From the NCBI GenBank assembly GCA_025618425.1, contig CM046833.1:2451172-2515171 (forward strand): a DNA stretch of 64,000 nt. Reading direction: 5' to 3'. This DNA comes from Heliocidaris tuberculata. Its lineage: Eukaryota > Echinodermata > Echinoidea > Camarodonta > Echinometridae. A program made the translations under genes and the position numbers. A model generated the notes under the pieces. The model was given only the letters and a program-made list of their open reading frames with translations, was not told the DNA's origin and did no database searches. The stretch's first letter is position 1, and each line of letters opens with the position of its first letter. This document shows, piece after piece, positions 12,701 through 62,022 of the stretch.

Positions 12701-15132
12701 CCACAAACACTTACAGAAAACCATCTGATCACAAGGTACAATGATCTAACGTGATTAAAATTAACACATTGCCTATGGAAAACTGATTGGCTTTTGGGAA
12801 TGAGAGATTTCACTAGTGAAACGGTTAAAAATTGACCTGTCAAAAAATTTGAACATGCTATCTAATGAAAATACAATAGTTTAATAAATTGACCTCAAGT
12901 TGGTTTCTTGTGTTTGTAAGTGTGTGAATATTATAATAAGTGCACAAGGTTCAATAGCCATCGCATCGACTACTGAATTCTCTCTTTCACCAAACACTTA
13001 ACCTGATGAAACTTATTCTGTAATTCCCATATGTCTAATACAGGGAGCTACCAGTTCCTTTGAGAAATGTGATAAATTCAAACGTAATCAATTTAAGCAT
13101 GATGAAATATATACCTTTGCCTCTACATTCTTCATACACAATCTTGCCATTTGATGCTCTCTACCCTTGAGTTTGTATTTAAACAAGACACGGCAGAGGC
13201 TTGGAATACAACAGAAAGTCTTTACTAAGTAAACTACAGCAGCAATATTTGACAAATTGAATTGATTGTTTACAGAATCTGATACTATTAAAGATCTAAG
13301 GCAAATGACAAAGTTTGTAAAATGAAAGTGAAACCATTTTCATCAGGTTATATCGTTCAAGCCAATTTCCCCAGAGCAGTAAATCATGCCATTCATGTAA
13401 ATTATGATAACTTTCTTTTGTTCATTTCGTTTCAAAATGAAATTTGATCTAAGCATATTGTAAACTAACTTTTCACACATTAGTCCCGTCAGTCATCCAT
13501 TGTGCTCCTAAGCCAAACCATTAATCTAAAGGTAAAGAGTTGGGTTACACATACATAGCAAAAACAAGCGACCAAGATCAACAGCAGGACCCACAATGCA
13601 TCTGTTCATAAGGTTTCACTTCCTGTTCATGCACGACAACCCCTCAGATACTGGATGGAATACCAGCGTGATCTCAAGTCCAGACTTGCTGGCTAGTTCT
13701 CTTGCTAGATGGTATAATCTATTTTAGTGTGTATATATATATATAAAATGATGCTGAGAGTCAGAAGGACATTAACTCTATGTTAAATGATTTTTAAAGT
13801 GTACCAATCACCTAAGAAAAATAATTTGTGTACAGCAAGAATGAATAAAATCAACCTCAAAACACTTTATCTGACCTTCTATTGGTTAACAATTAAAGAG
13901 TAGGATGCACGGAACCAAACATTCACTTGTGTTCCGCGTGTGCCCCTATTGTGTGCGAGTACATACGGGTGTATCGACTAGGCTACCCACATGTTGCTGT
14001 AATGTTTATTTAGAGGGTGTTTAAAATTGCAATATCTCTTTATAGAATGAAAATTTTAAGCTCATACTTTGAAAAAAGTATAGCAATATGGAACCCCTAA
14101 CATACAGAGCAAAATATTTTTTGGTGATAGGTGCACTCTAAATTAAAGCCCTTCTGGATCTCAGCAATTCCTTGAAGCATCAAGGAATTTCGAGAAGCGT
14201 CTATTCTTTTTAGTGAAAGCATCACCACAAAACATATCCACGCAGGGAACATTCAACCATTATCAAAGCAAGAGTGCAAAAATCAAAATGAACCATATGA
14301 ATTTTGACAAGTTCATTTTCCCCATTCCCTGGATGTATTTCCATTACTGATGTCATCTGAACTTGATGTCTTCCAAAGTTCCAAATAACATTTTTATAAA
14401 TATATTTCCCTATGTCAATAATAACATAAAAATAATAAATATTTAACAAATGATTGGTTTATTAACTTACCATAATAAATTTTCTAATGGTCAATTTTAA
14501 AGTTGTAAAAAAATTAGTATGGAAAAGATTAGCAAAAAAAGAACAAAAAAAAAACATAAAAAAGAAATTTATTTTGTTTCTACATAGAATTTCCCTCATG
14601 GGACCATGAAAAGCTGACAGCACTAATTCTTAACATCCTATATACACACATACTTCCTTGGTCACTTCTAATTCAGTCCCATCCATTCATTTTGGTGTTA
14701 GTCTTGCTTGATACTTCATTTTCCTCCTATAACATTGTAGTGTAATTGGTGCTGATCTTGTAGGCTAATGGTGCAACATACTCCAACTCTAATCGAAGCA
14801 ACTCCAGGGAGCATTTGTTCCAGTCTTCCCTTCATTATTTGATGAGGATAAGGGAGAGAAATAAAAATAGTAAAGTGGATAAAACTGTGAAATTTTTAAG
14901 TGAAAAAACAGGGTGCATATAAGAAAATAAAACAAAATAGAGATAGATGTGTGTGTGGAGATAAGAACAAGGTTGCACTTCTTCTTGCATTGTGCACAAA
15001 TCTTTCTATTGGAAAAAAGAAATTGTTTCCCTCAATTGTCTTCATATGTACACCAAATTTGATTGATTTCTAGTCATAGCATAGAAACATATTTTGCATT
15101 TTTCTCCCTTTGCATTTTTTCCCTATAAAAAA

Positions 15133-15179
<47 letters not shown>

Positions 15180-15563
15180 TAATAATAATTATTATAATAA
15201 TAATAATAACAATAATAATAATTATTATAAAAATAACAATAATAACAATGTGGATTTATATAGCGCTAAATACATATATATGTACTATGTTTCTAAGCGC
15301 TTTACAGAAATAAATGTTAATCATGAAACAAACAATATCCTATGATATCTAACCTCACAATTTATGTACATGTTCTAAAATTTCAAAAAAAAATTCTCTG
15401 GCTCATAACTATTCCATTGGAAGTCATTTTCTACATTAACTGTCAAAAGCACAAAATTTTTTAAGGCAAACAACGTTTTGAAACATTTGTTCTTTAAAAA
15501 AAAAAGAAGAACATGTCAAACCAGCTGCACCCACCTCACTTTCTGAGATATTATTCGTCTGTG
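9704..15563 (-). other. Quiet AT-rich stretch, possible 3' UTR of the C2CD2L-like gene
   Basis: This follows the stop codon at 15,564-15,566 on the minus strand. Over nearly 6 kb it has almost none of the hairpin MITEs or LINEs that crowd the rest of the window, apart from a (TAA)n tract at 15.1-15.3 kb. A more GC-rich block lies at 13,560-13,720. Long 3' UTRs are common in genes of neural and secretory tissues, so some of it may be transcribed. A poly(A) signal could not be fixed; one weak ATTAAA on the minus strand lies near 9,737-9,742. No convincing gene on either strand. Confidence 0.3.
15129..15310 (-). repeat. (TAA)n with a CR1/SINE-type tail end
   Basis: (AAT)n with (CAA) variants is followed by 'tatagcgctaaatac' and 'ctaagcgctttacag', the terminal motif that precedes the AAT tail in several LINE/SINE copies here. 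This indicates a very short insertion in minus orientation. Confidence 0.6.
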
Positions 15564-53404
<37,841 letters not shown>

Positions 53405-53984
53405 CTAAAATGAAATAAAATGGGAAATTTCATTAGTTATCTAGTGTCATGAAATATTTAAATATAAAACAGTCATTAAAACATCAAAATTAACTACTGT
53501 ACACATGTATTTTCAATTTTTAAGGTTATTGCAGTGTATCATTCTGTAATTAATTCATTTTCACAAGCATGGGTAGATTCACACACAAGATGAGTGAAAA
53601 TACAACAAAGTATAAAAAATTGAAACTTAATCAAAATTTCAGTTTCAGATATAACACACTGTAAAGACGTACTTTGGACATGTGACAAATGGAGGCTTAA
53701 ATATAGAAAATAAGGTCTTTTTCAGTAATTTGATTCCTTCACTTTCTACTGAATAACTTACGAAGAAAGTATAAACCACACTCTGATTTTTCAATGGTGA
53801 ATTAGAGTTGATAAAGCAAAACCTATTTTGAGTGAATGTCTGGAAATTTTAGTTTCGTTGCTAGAATTCATGGTTACGCTTTAGGTTGCTCAGTTGGGTT
53901 TGCTTCCAGTAAATTATGGTTTTCTGATTGCCTTATATTGGTCAGTTCACCAGGAAAGTACTTAAAGAGACTTAAAATGACTTA

Positions 53985-54533
53985 AAGAGGGGGTAACCTT
54001 GCTAGTCATAAGGACCGCTATTCATAAGGACCACTTATTAATAATAATAATAATAATAATACATAACATTTATATTGCGCTTAATACAATGTTTCTAAGC
54101 CCCGAAGTAGTATTATTACCCTGGCTTTAGCCAAGCTGCCCTGTAAGGCGCTGAAAGCATTCAAGGAATAAATTCCTACCAGGTACCCATTTACTACACC
54201 TGGGTGGAGAGTGGCAAATGTAGATTAATGTCTTGCCAAAGGACATTAGTGCGGCGGTGGGACTCGAACCGCGAACCATGAGATCCACAGTCCGGTGACG
54301 TATCCACTAAACCACGACACCTCTAACCGCTAAGGACCGCTATCCATAACATTTGACTAAATGAATAGCGGTTTTGTACGAATAGCGGTCCTTCTGAACA
54401 GTGAGCAAACCATAGGCAAATTTCCTCGCTATTCATAAGGACATCCATTCATAAGGACCACTATTCATAGCGCGTGTTAAATGAATAGTGGTTTTCTATG
54501 AATAGCAGTTCTTATGAATAGCGAGCAGACCCT
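53985..54533. mobile_element. Foldback element carrying a nested SINE
   Basis: Units 'aaggaccgctattcataa' and inverse 'ttatgaatagcgg' repeat on both sides; the ends are 'gggtaaccttgctagtcata' and 'gaatagcgagcagaccc'. A SINE (54,037-54,322) sits inside and splits the first unit. Confidence 0.65.
54037..54322 (-). mobile_element. tRNA-derived SINE, full length
   Basis: Minus strand starts ggtgtcgtggtttagtggat (A box) and has gcggttcgagtcccacc (B box), then 'ggcaagacattaatctacat', 'cacccaggtgtagtaaatgg' and the end gcgcaatataaatgttatgt with (ATT)n. It is transcribed by RNA polymerase III from the internal boxes when active. Confidence 0.88.
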
Positions 54534-54790
54534 TTAAAGAGAAGGTTGAGTTGGGAAAGGTGAAAAATAATTTGTGAGCTTTCTCAATCCTCTTATGTCA
54601 GTTTGGAATAACATCAAGCATGCGTGTGATTTTCAGGGAGATTGAGTCAATTTCTTGTCATTTTGATAATTTCAAAACCTGACAGTATATACACCAATTC
54701 TTATGTAGACATGACCAACCTTTCCCCATTGCTTTTAGACTGTTTCTTTCACAATGTAATCACATGACCAGAACTCACCTTTATCTTTAA
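54532..54790. mobile_element. MITE with GTTGAGTTCTGG ends, copy 4 (inverted)
   Basis: Reverse of copies 1-3: starts tttaaagagaaggttgagtt and ends ccagaactcacctttatctt-TAA. It directly abuts the TTAA MITE at 54,791. Confidence 0.75.
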
Positions 54791-55194
54791 CCCTTTCAGG
54801 ACAGGAATTATTTATGGGCTAAATTGATCACAATTTGTTCTTCAAATTGGCAACAATTATATTTTCTTTTAGTGCAACAAGGTGCTAATAAGGTGTAAAA
54901 TCTTTTTAATTAATATACATAGTTACAAACTCTGTCAGAGTTCAAAAAAATTGCCAATTTTAATAAAAACAATGATTTTGAACCTCTCATTGTGTTGCCA
55001 ATTTAAGGATTTCAAAGATTATTCTCTTTTTTTTAATTCTTAGCATCAAACAGAATATGGTCATCCAGCAAAAATGGACATAGTTTTTGCAGAAATTTTT
55101 GCTCTTTCTACTCATGTATAGATATATTTTTTAGAGATCTGAATCAAATGTTATTGAGCCAAACCACAAAATGTGGTCAATTGTCTTGAAAGGG
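54791..55194. mobile_element. TTAA-type MITE (piggyBac-like), copy B
   Basis: Flanked by TTAA on both sides; ends CCCTTTCAGGACAGG and the near inverse TTGTCTTGAAAGGG. 404 bp, no ORF of note. Confidence 0.78.
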
Positions 55195-55680
55195 TTAATT
55201 ATGACCACAATGACAAATGAAAGAGTTCATGAGACTACATGATCAACTTATTCCTCCATGTAAGTGGGAATTAAACTGAGGTGTGAATGGCGACGATATC
55301 GTTCTAATAAATGCCATTCTGTGTTGCCTTTCAATAAAGTGCACTTTATCAGACTTAGCTATGAACAATGAAAGCATTACAGTGTTTTTTAAGAGCTCCA
55401 AAACGTCTTCATTACCACATACACTGAATTGATGGCCACTAAAGGTACACCTCTCCTAAACCAAAGGCAAAAGAATTCACATTTCTAGTTTCATAAGCAC
55501 TAACTATATGTTCAACTACAAGCTGTAAGTGGGTAAGTCTGAGGTATGCCAAACATGTTACCACGTATTATGAAATTGTAGTATGGAATTGTGAACATAA
55601 ATTGACATAGAAATATCATTGTCCTTAATATTTTGTCTGATCCCAGTCTTGAGGAGAGCTATCCGCTTGATACAGTCATC
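55195..55680. other. Intronic, nothing recognised
   Basis: No exon or known repeat seen. Confidence 0.4.
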
Positions 55681-55791
55681 AGGGCCAATATTCATAAAAA
55701 CCTTACTAAGCTAGTTGTCAACTAATTGCATAGGCTACAGTACATGACTAGTTGCCAACTAGGCCAAGTAAGGGTTAATGAATATGGGCCC
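55681..55791. mobile_element. Foldback MITE
   Basis: Ends agggccaatattcataaaaa and cttattcatattgggccc-like inverse (ttaatgaatatgggccc); inner arms 'ctagttgtcaacta'/'tagttgccaactag'. Confidence 0.65.
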
Positions 55792-55869
55792 AGATATACT
55801 AATATCTTAGTTGTGGTTTGTATAGGACAAAATAGTTTGAACGTGCCCAAATACTGTACATGTTCTCCC

Positions 55870-56290
55870 CATCTCATTTCTACATCACATGTTCCTTCAA
55901 TTAAAACATGTGTGCCAAATTTCCTGAGCACTGCTCGAAAAATGAGGAAGTGGTTTGATGTGCAATATTTTCCTGTTTTATAGCCATATGTCGTTACCAT
56001 GGTAATGCAGTTTGCCTCACATTGAAAAAATGTGTCTTGCACATCTTTATCACAAGACCAATGTGTGTGCCAAATATCAAGAGCATTGCTCGAAAAATGA
56101 GGAGGTAGTTCGATGCGCAAGATTTCAACCTGATTTATTGCCATAATATGCCGTTACCATGGCAACAGAGTTTCCGACACATTAAAAAAATATGTCTTGC
56201 ACATCTCCATCCCAAGACCATTGTGTGTGCCAAATTTCATGAGCATTGCTCGAAATGAGGAAGTAGTTCGATGCGCAAGATTTGCAACGG
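55870..56290. repeat. Three tandem units of about 155-160 bp
   Basis: 'gtgtgccaaat', 'gagcattgctcgaaaaatga', 'gttcgatgcgcaaga' and 'gttaccatggcaac' recur in order, with the 'ccaaat' word near 55,915, 56,070 and 56,230. The 140-residue minus-strand frame is a translation of the repeat. Confidence 0.75.
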
Positions 56291-56339
56291 ACCGACCGCC
56301 CAATCACAAGCTGATTCCTATACATGATGTATAAAAAGC

Positions 56340-57480
56340 AGTATACAAAACCTTTTTAAATGCTTAGCAACTACAACTCCATCTTATCTAAACACATTTA
56401 ATACAAACTCTCACAAAACTAAAATTATTTTGAGAAAGCAAGATTACACAAAAAGGACAAAGCACATACTTGTCTGTACACATACAGTACATGAAAAGTC
56501 ATAGTACGTTCTAACCACTTGAAAAAATACAAATAAACAATACAAAACAAACAAAATATATAGACAAGTGCAAACATCTACAAACCACATTTTTATCACA
56601 ATAACAAAGAAAGAGCAAAATGGATAAAGGGCATTACAGTAAAAAAGAACATATAGTACCCAGAAGAAGAATTTCTACGGCACATACATTTGTCATCATT
56701 TTCATAAAAAGATCTAATAAACAAATCATTCTTTCTTGAATACAGGCTATCCATCCATGGCCTTCAAAAATTAACTTCCTTACAGACTAAAATGCATGCC
56801 CTAGAACTGAACTTGAAAAATGAATTGAATTTGAATTCATGAATAGATGAGTCTAAATAAAGAACTAATTCTACCCTTAGGAATTCATAGTGAAGTATAG
56901 TTGCAGGAAGAGTACTTAACAGTAGTGTCAGACCTTAGCCTTGTGAAAGCAATGAATATATTAGGAGTCACACAGACTAATGTTCCCCCAGAGCTATAAT
57001 ATTGCTTTAAAAATGTATTATGAGGTGTTCCCAAAAAATAAAAGCCCAGATTAGTTAGACCAATATTGAAATGAAAATTCAAAAATGTGATTAAATGATT
57101 CGAAACTTGTGGTCCCCAAAATTTGAATCAAGTTGTCCCAATGAACTTTGAAAGCATCTAGGCAAAGTGACACAATTTCGCAAACCTGGAGCAAAGGGTG
57201 GGGGGGGCAAAAGTCCTTTCCCAAATATCCAATTTTTAGTTTCTAAATTTTGTGGGCAAAGCAAAGATATAAGAAATTATCAACACAGTAACCACATAAT
57301 TTTGTCAAAAAACACTACTTTATATATAATCTCCCTGCCCGAATATTGGTATTTAAAAATTCCTCTGGGGAGGGTGGGGGTTGCAGCAACGTGTTTAACC
57401 CTGCCCTTCCCCCATGCATGTTTCCTTTTCACGTCTTCAATCTTCATATTGGCATAGAATCACAGGATTAGGTGTAGATG
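56340..57480. other. Intronic, no gene seen
   Basis: AT-rich; small ORFs without splice context. Confidence 0.4.
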
Positions 57481-57488
57481 AAGTTACC

Positions 57489-57506
57489 TTGCAATGAAAA
57501 TCCATC
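57489..57506 (-). CDS. Candidate SMP microexon
   Basis: MDFHCK directly before a good donor (TGCAAG|gtaact), phase 0, and it would join exon 1 as GEMDFHCK|VRCQVRG. An alternating pattern of this kind suits an SMP strand. Upstream the frame is closed by TGA before an ATG, so it is either an 18-nt exon behind a poor acceptor (gtgag) or part of an alternative first exon starting MYVSWDIM. Weak. Confidence 0.25.
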
Positions 57507-57719
57507 TCACCACACATTATATCCCATGATACATACATTCAGTAATACCGCTTGATTACATCAACCACACTTAAACCACACACTGCCTTTAAAGCTCATG
57601 TACATGTATGTACAGTATTGGTAGCAAAAAGGAAATTGGAAACATTCTAAATACAGTCTCATGTTGTTCTCCCTGTATCAAAAGATGTTTGTAAGAGATC
57701 ATTTGTTATTCCATCTATG

Positions 57720-57860
57720 ATTTCAGGTGAATCTCAGTGTACATATCTGTAAGGAATGCTAGATCACTGCCATACGCTAGGACCTTTCCACCCCGACGGC
57801 TCCTCCCACAACAATCTTGGGGCTTCGCACAGAGACAGCATGTGTGTCACTGTGAGTTGT
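57720..57860. other. GC-rich island of unclear coding status
   Basis: It is much more GC-rich than its surroundings. All three minus frames are open over 20-35 codons, one reading AVSVRSPKIVVGGAVGVERS; the frame from acceptor actcacag| could run phase 1 to 0, as the gap between neighbours requires, but it does not resemble SMP. It could be an exon, a repeat fragment or neither. Confidence 0.3.
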
Positions 57861-58066
57861 TTTACACGTGTGTATAGTGTATAGTGCATGCTGCAGTTGT
57901 TGGGAGTTTACGTGCCTGGCCCAGTATATGAATTATTTTTTGCATCTCATCTGATCTGTACTAAACTTTAGGAGACAAAATCTTCACAGTATCTCAGTGC
58001 TGCTAGTATCTTGCTATTTATCAAGAAAAATTCAAGAAATCTGATGAAAAGATTTTGAGAGCTTAC

Positions 58067-58120
58067 CAAAACTGAACACGACCTTAAAGGGAAGAGGTAC
58101 CTGGATAAGGGATATTGTGC
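58067..58120 (-). CDS. Candidate SMP exon
   Basis: Acceptor agctcatctacag|GC and donor TTTTG|gtaagc, phase 1 to 1, 54 nt: GTISLIQVPLPFKVVFSF. A strand-turn-strand pattern with 'PFKVVFSF' fits the SMP position 'VRFPVSVTQ' of TMEM24 as I recall it. Its phase does not match exon 1 directly, so another exon must lie between. Confidence 0.5.
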
Positions 58121-58264
58121 CTGTAGATGAGCTGCTATTCACCGATATAATGACAAAGTTCTCTTTACATGTATTTATGAACTCATCACATTATGATTAT
58201 CTTTATATTTATATTTTACATTTTTCATTTTCCCCTCAACAGTCTCTCAGTCTGCCTCTCTATT

Positions 58265-58352
58265 CCTCACTCTCTCTCTCTCTCTCTCTCTCATACACAC
58301 ACACACACTCTTTCTCTTTCTCTCTCACACTCTCTCTCTCTCTCTCTCTCTC
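58265..58352. repeat. (CT)n with CA interruption
   Basis: Microsatellite; the Ser/Leu-rich frames are artefacts. Confidence 0.85.
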
Positions 58353-58779
58353 TGCACACACTGGGCTATATTTTGAATGCCTATATTCTGAGCTCCTTTC
58401 ACTGCTAAAGAAAAACGCTTCTCCAAAATGAATTCTATTTTTCCCAACTAAATCGGATAACATAAAGAGGATATGGAGGAGGATATACATGTACTGCCAT
58501 GTTTTTCAAAGAAGCTTTTCAATCATACCTGTACCAGAAATATATGAACAAGTCACCATGGTTATATATTTCTAAGGTCCATCTCTAGTTATTCATCAAC
58601 AATCAAAAGGGGTGTTTTCATATTTTCTACAAGATAACATTTTGTGTACATGGCAAAGAGAAAAGAATCTTGCACAGGAGACCACAGGCTTGCCAACTGT
58701 GTTGTGATCTTCAAGACATTACACTGATCTTTGATCCCTCTCAAACTAGCAGGTGCTGTTTTCATCTGAAGTACAATTT

Positions 58780-58975
58780 TGTGTGGGTGTGGGTGTATGC
58801 AAGAGAGAGAGAGGGATAGGAAAGAAATTACCATGATGATTCCAGTTTCTAAGCTTGAAAACTTTGTGTGTGAGTGTGTACGTGTGTGTGTGTGTGTGCC
58901 TGAGAAAGAGGGAGACAGAAAGTGAGAGTGAGAGTGCAAGAGAGAGAGAGAGGGAGGGAGAGAGGTATAATAATA
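58780..58975. repeat. (GA)n and (GT)n tracts
   Basis: Two purine or GT blocks. A third related block at 59,100-59,180 shares flanks ('aaaactttgtgtg', 'ataataatattcta'), so the region 58,840-59,420 is a tandem triplication of about 240 bp. Confidence 0.75.
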
Positions 58976-59146
58976 TCCTCATGATTTATTTTTATTCAAA
59001 ATATTCCCAAGATGTTAAATTAATACAGTAATCAAATGAAATGGTTTGTATATTGAATAATCCCCATGATGATTCTACTTTCTAAACATGAAAACTTTGT
59101 GTGAGGGTGTGTATGCCTGTGAAAGAGAGAGATATAAAGTGAGAAT

Positions 59147-59188
<42 letters not shown>

Positions 59189-59689
59189 AAGAGTTATAAT
59201 AATATTCTAATGAATTTTTTTTATTCGAAATATTCCAAAGATGGTAAATAAATAATCGAATGAGGGGGTTGGCATATTGAATAATCCCAATGATGGTCGA
59301 GAAATAACCATCTCTTCTATTGATAAACTTGAAGATTGTGTGTGTGAGAGAGAGAAAGAGAAGAAAATAGGGAGAGAGAGAAAGACAGACAAAGAAAGAG
59401 AAAGAAAAAGAGAGACACCATAATTTTTAGTGAGTGTGTTTTCATTCTAAATATTCCCAGGATGGTGCATTAATAATCATCTCTTTCTAAGATTGAAGTC
59501 ATGGAGGCGGACAGACGGGTTATTGAGGGTTGCAGGTAAGCATTAGATGGCACAGCGTTCCTGCAATTCCTTTTCAGCGTGGCCAAGTCTGTATCAAATT
59601 ACTGAATATGATTCACACTGTAAACATGCCTTGGGCACAGAAACATACTGTATGATTGGCCATCCTATATATGCTATACCATTCTACAT

Positions 59690-59950
59690 CTCTCTCTCTC
59701 TCTATCTTTCTCTCTCTATGGCACCCTCCCTCCCTCTCAATCTATATCTATCCCTGTCTTTCTCATCATCCTTCTCTACCTCTCTCTCTCATATCTCTCT
59801 CTATCTCTCTTATCTCTCTTAACTCTCTCTCTCTCTCTCGCTCTCTCTCTCGCTCTCTCTCTCTTGCACCCTCCCTCCCTCTCATTCTATATCTTTTCCT
59901 GTCTTTCTCCATCATCCTTCTCTCTCTCTCTCTCTCCCTCTCTCTCTTTA
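59690..59950. repeat. (CT)n block, two halves
   Basis: 'gcaccctccctccctctca' and 'tgtctttctc..catcatcctt' each occur twice about 155 bp apart, so the block is a tandem duplication. Confidence 0.85.
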
Positions 59951-60576
59951 TTTAAAATACCTCTCTAGCTCCATACAGTGTATATCAGATCTCTCACTCT
60001 CTCAGATTGCCCCCTCAGCTTACCAACAGTCATCTCCAGAGCACACGTTCCAAGATATCAAATTATTTCATCTGCACTGGTAGGTTACCTCTGCAACTAG
60101 TTCATTAAACAAGATGATATACACGCACATAGCTACAGGGGTCACATCACCCCCTCCCCCAAATAAAATGGCAAAAAAAGAGACAGAAATAAAGAAGCTA
60201 GGAGAAAGGGAAAACAAAACATGAAAACAGGATATGACCCCCTCCCCCCCCCCCCCCCCACACCTTCCCCAACTTAATGAGCTTGTTCTCTTGCATCTCA
60301 CTATAAAACCAAGTAAGACTAGTACCTCCTAATGATACCAGGGCCCTATCAATGGCTGCATCCAGTCATAAGTCAGACAACCTTTAAAACAGTTGGTGAA
60401 TAAATTCAATATCAAGTTCCCATCTACTCCAACCAGACCATGTACATGTATTACATGTATTATCTACAATGTATGTACAATGCAGTGAGCATCTCACACA
60501 ACATGTACTTGCAATAACATGTTGATTTATAAACAAATATGATAGGTTAAGATGCCTGGATTAAAAGGAAATCTAC

Positions 60577-60631
60577 CTTGCATCCGATGTTCTATCATCT
60601 GCCTCAACCATGCCTGAACCTGGCTGTGCAT
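60577..60631 (-). CDS. Candidate N-terminal SMP exon
   Basis: Minus strand reads MHSQVQAWLRQMIEHRMQ up to donor TGCAAG|gtagat (phase 1). VQAWLRQMIEHR fits the first SMP helix of TMEM24 ('WQRAWVRALNEQ', from memory). Possible acceptors are ..ccag|GTT or ..ttcag|GCA (phase 0). TAG closes the frame upstream, so this is an internal exon with a weak acceptor or a start at the ATG. Confidence 0.45.
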
Positions 60632-60752
60632 TATCTACATACATGTATACTGGTCAACAGTTGAAAGCCAGAAGGGCATTAAATCCTGGATTTGTCACTT
60701 TACAGAAGATAATGGCAAGTCCAATCAAGGTATTGCAGAGAAAAGGAATATC

Positions 60753-60830
60753 ATCTGTTTGGAGCAAGAAGGACATTAACTCACATCTGTTGTACAGATA
60801 TAACGCCCTTCTGGCTCCAAACAGACAATA
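60753..60830. repeat. Hairpin
   Basis: Arms ctgtttggagcaagaagg and inverse cccttctggctccaaacag; a third partial copy of the arm lies at 60,662-60,690. Confidence 0.6.
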
Positions 60831-60859
60831 TAATCATTCCTTAGCAGCTAAGTACTGAC

Positions 60860-62022
60860 TACCATTAAAATAAGTTTTAAGGATGAGAGAACTTCAAACT
60901 ATATGATCCAAGTGCAAAGAATTTTCTTTAGATATGCTTTTTGTTGATAAGAATTTAAGAATTTAAGAATTTAAGACTATTTTGCTACATCTCAGAATTG
61001 ATAAAATATATCTATCTCAATGTATAAAATGACAAGGTAGTGATAGAAGTGTTGGTTTTGATCATATCCAAGACTGATTTGACCAATATAAATAGTGCAT
61101 CCTTATGTAATCATGACTGTCACAAGTTGACAGAGTTGCTTCATATCTACTACTGATCGTAGTGCTTTACTAAACAACCAATCAGAAATCATTCACATGG
61201 TCATACCAGGTCACAAGGTCATATCAGGACACAATTATCCAGGCAAATGCTTGTGTGATGTTTATCAAGAGTAAACCACTAGCTACTGAAGTCACATTAT
61301 ATTGGGTTCTCCTAGCTTATTTGACACCACTATAGGGTATTTACCCAATTATCAGTCACTAAGAGTGGAATTCACATTCACAACCAATATATGTATTATG
61401 TCATGTGCACAACCTGAAAAGAACCATCCTGCATGTAAGGAGAAATTTTCAACATAAATTTGTCGCAAGAAAAACGACTGGACATTCTCTGATCTCTCGC
61501 AGGCAATGTCAGAGTCATGACAAAAAGCTTAAAATCACTGAACTTGGGAACAATAGCCAACAGATTTTGAATAAACTGGACAAGGAATGACACATCATTA
61601 GTTGCAAAGAACTTCCACATTTGATGTCCATGTGTGCATATTGAGCTTTCAGCTTCTTCATAGCTATTTGCCATATGGCAGGTAACATTTTTATTTTTCA
61701 ATTTACAATAGAATGTACATATCTTATGATTCTGTAAAAGTATTCATTTTCATCCTAACCTAAAAATCAAAACAAGCATTACAATACAGTTTCTAAAACC
61801 CTATGAGCAGTCACCAGAGATTGCCATAGTGTTAAAAGTCCTCAATTTAAAGGCATTTCATGACTGTCTCATGGCCTTTCTAAATCATTTTTTTTTTCCT
61901 TTTGAAGGTATTTCTTCTCGCTCCTGGATATATAACCCAACATCCTTTGAAGTGGAATCATAACCATCCTAGCTGTCAGCCATTTAAGAAGAGGAAAAAA
62001 AAGCACATGTTCAACCCCTTAA
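60860..62022. other. Intronic, no gene seen
   Basis: A 101-residue minus frame at 61,396-61,701 has no splice context that I trust. Confidence 0.35.

Noticed and set aside
55722..56144. 140-residue minus-strand frame
   Set aside because: Lies in a tandem non-coding repeat; the frame mirrors the repeat unit and has no family resemblance.
58589..58939. Frame with LQMKTAPASLRGIKDQCNVL as a missing SMP exon
   Set aside because: Tempting by position, but no donor of the needed phase was found and similarity to the family is slight.
58117..59955. Ser/Leu-rich ORFs in CT/GA tracts
   Set aside because: Microsatellite translations.
60020..60070. Possible exon before donor ACTGTTG|gtaagc
   Set aside because: With the only nearby acceptor (cagtgcag) all three frames meet a stop within a few codons.
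61396..61701. 101-residue minus frame containing MTLTLPARDQRMSS
   Set aside because: 'MTLTLP' recalls an SMP strand, but there are no suitable splice sites, the following residues do not fit, and the frame ends in a stop.
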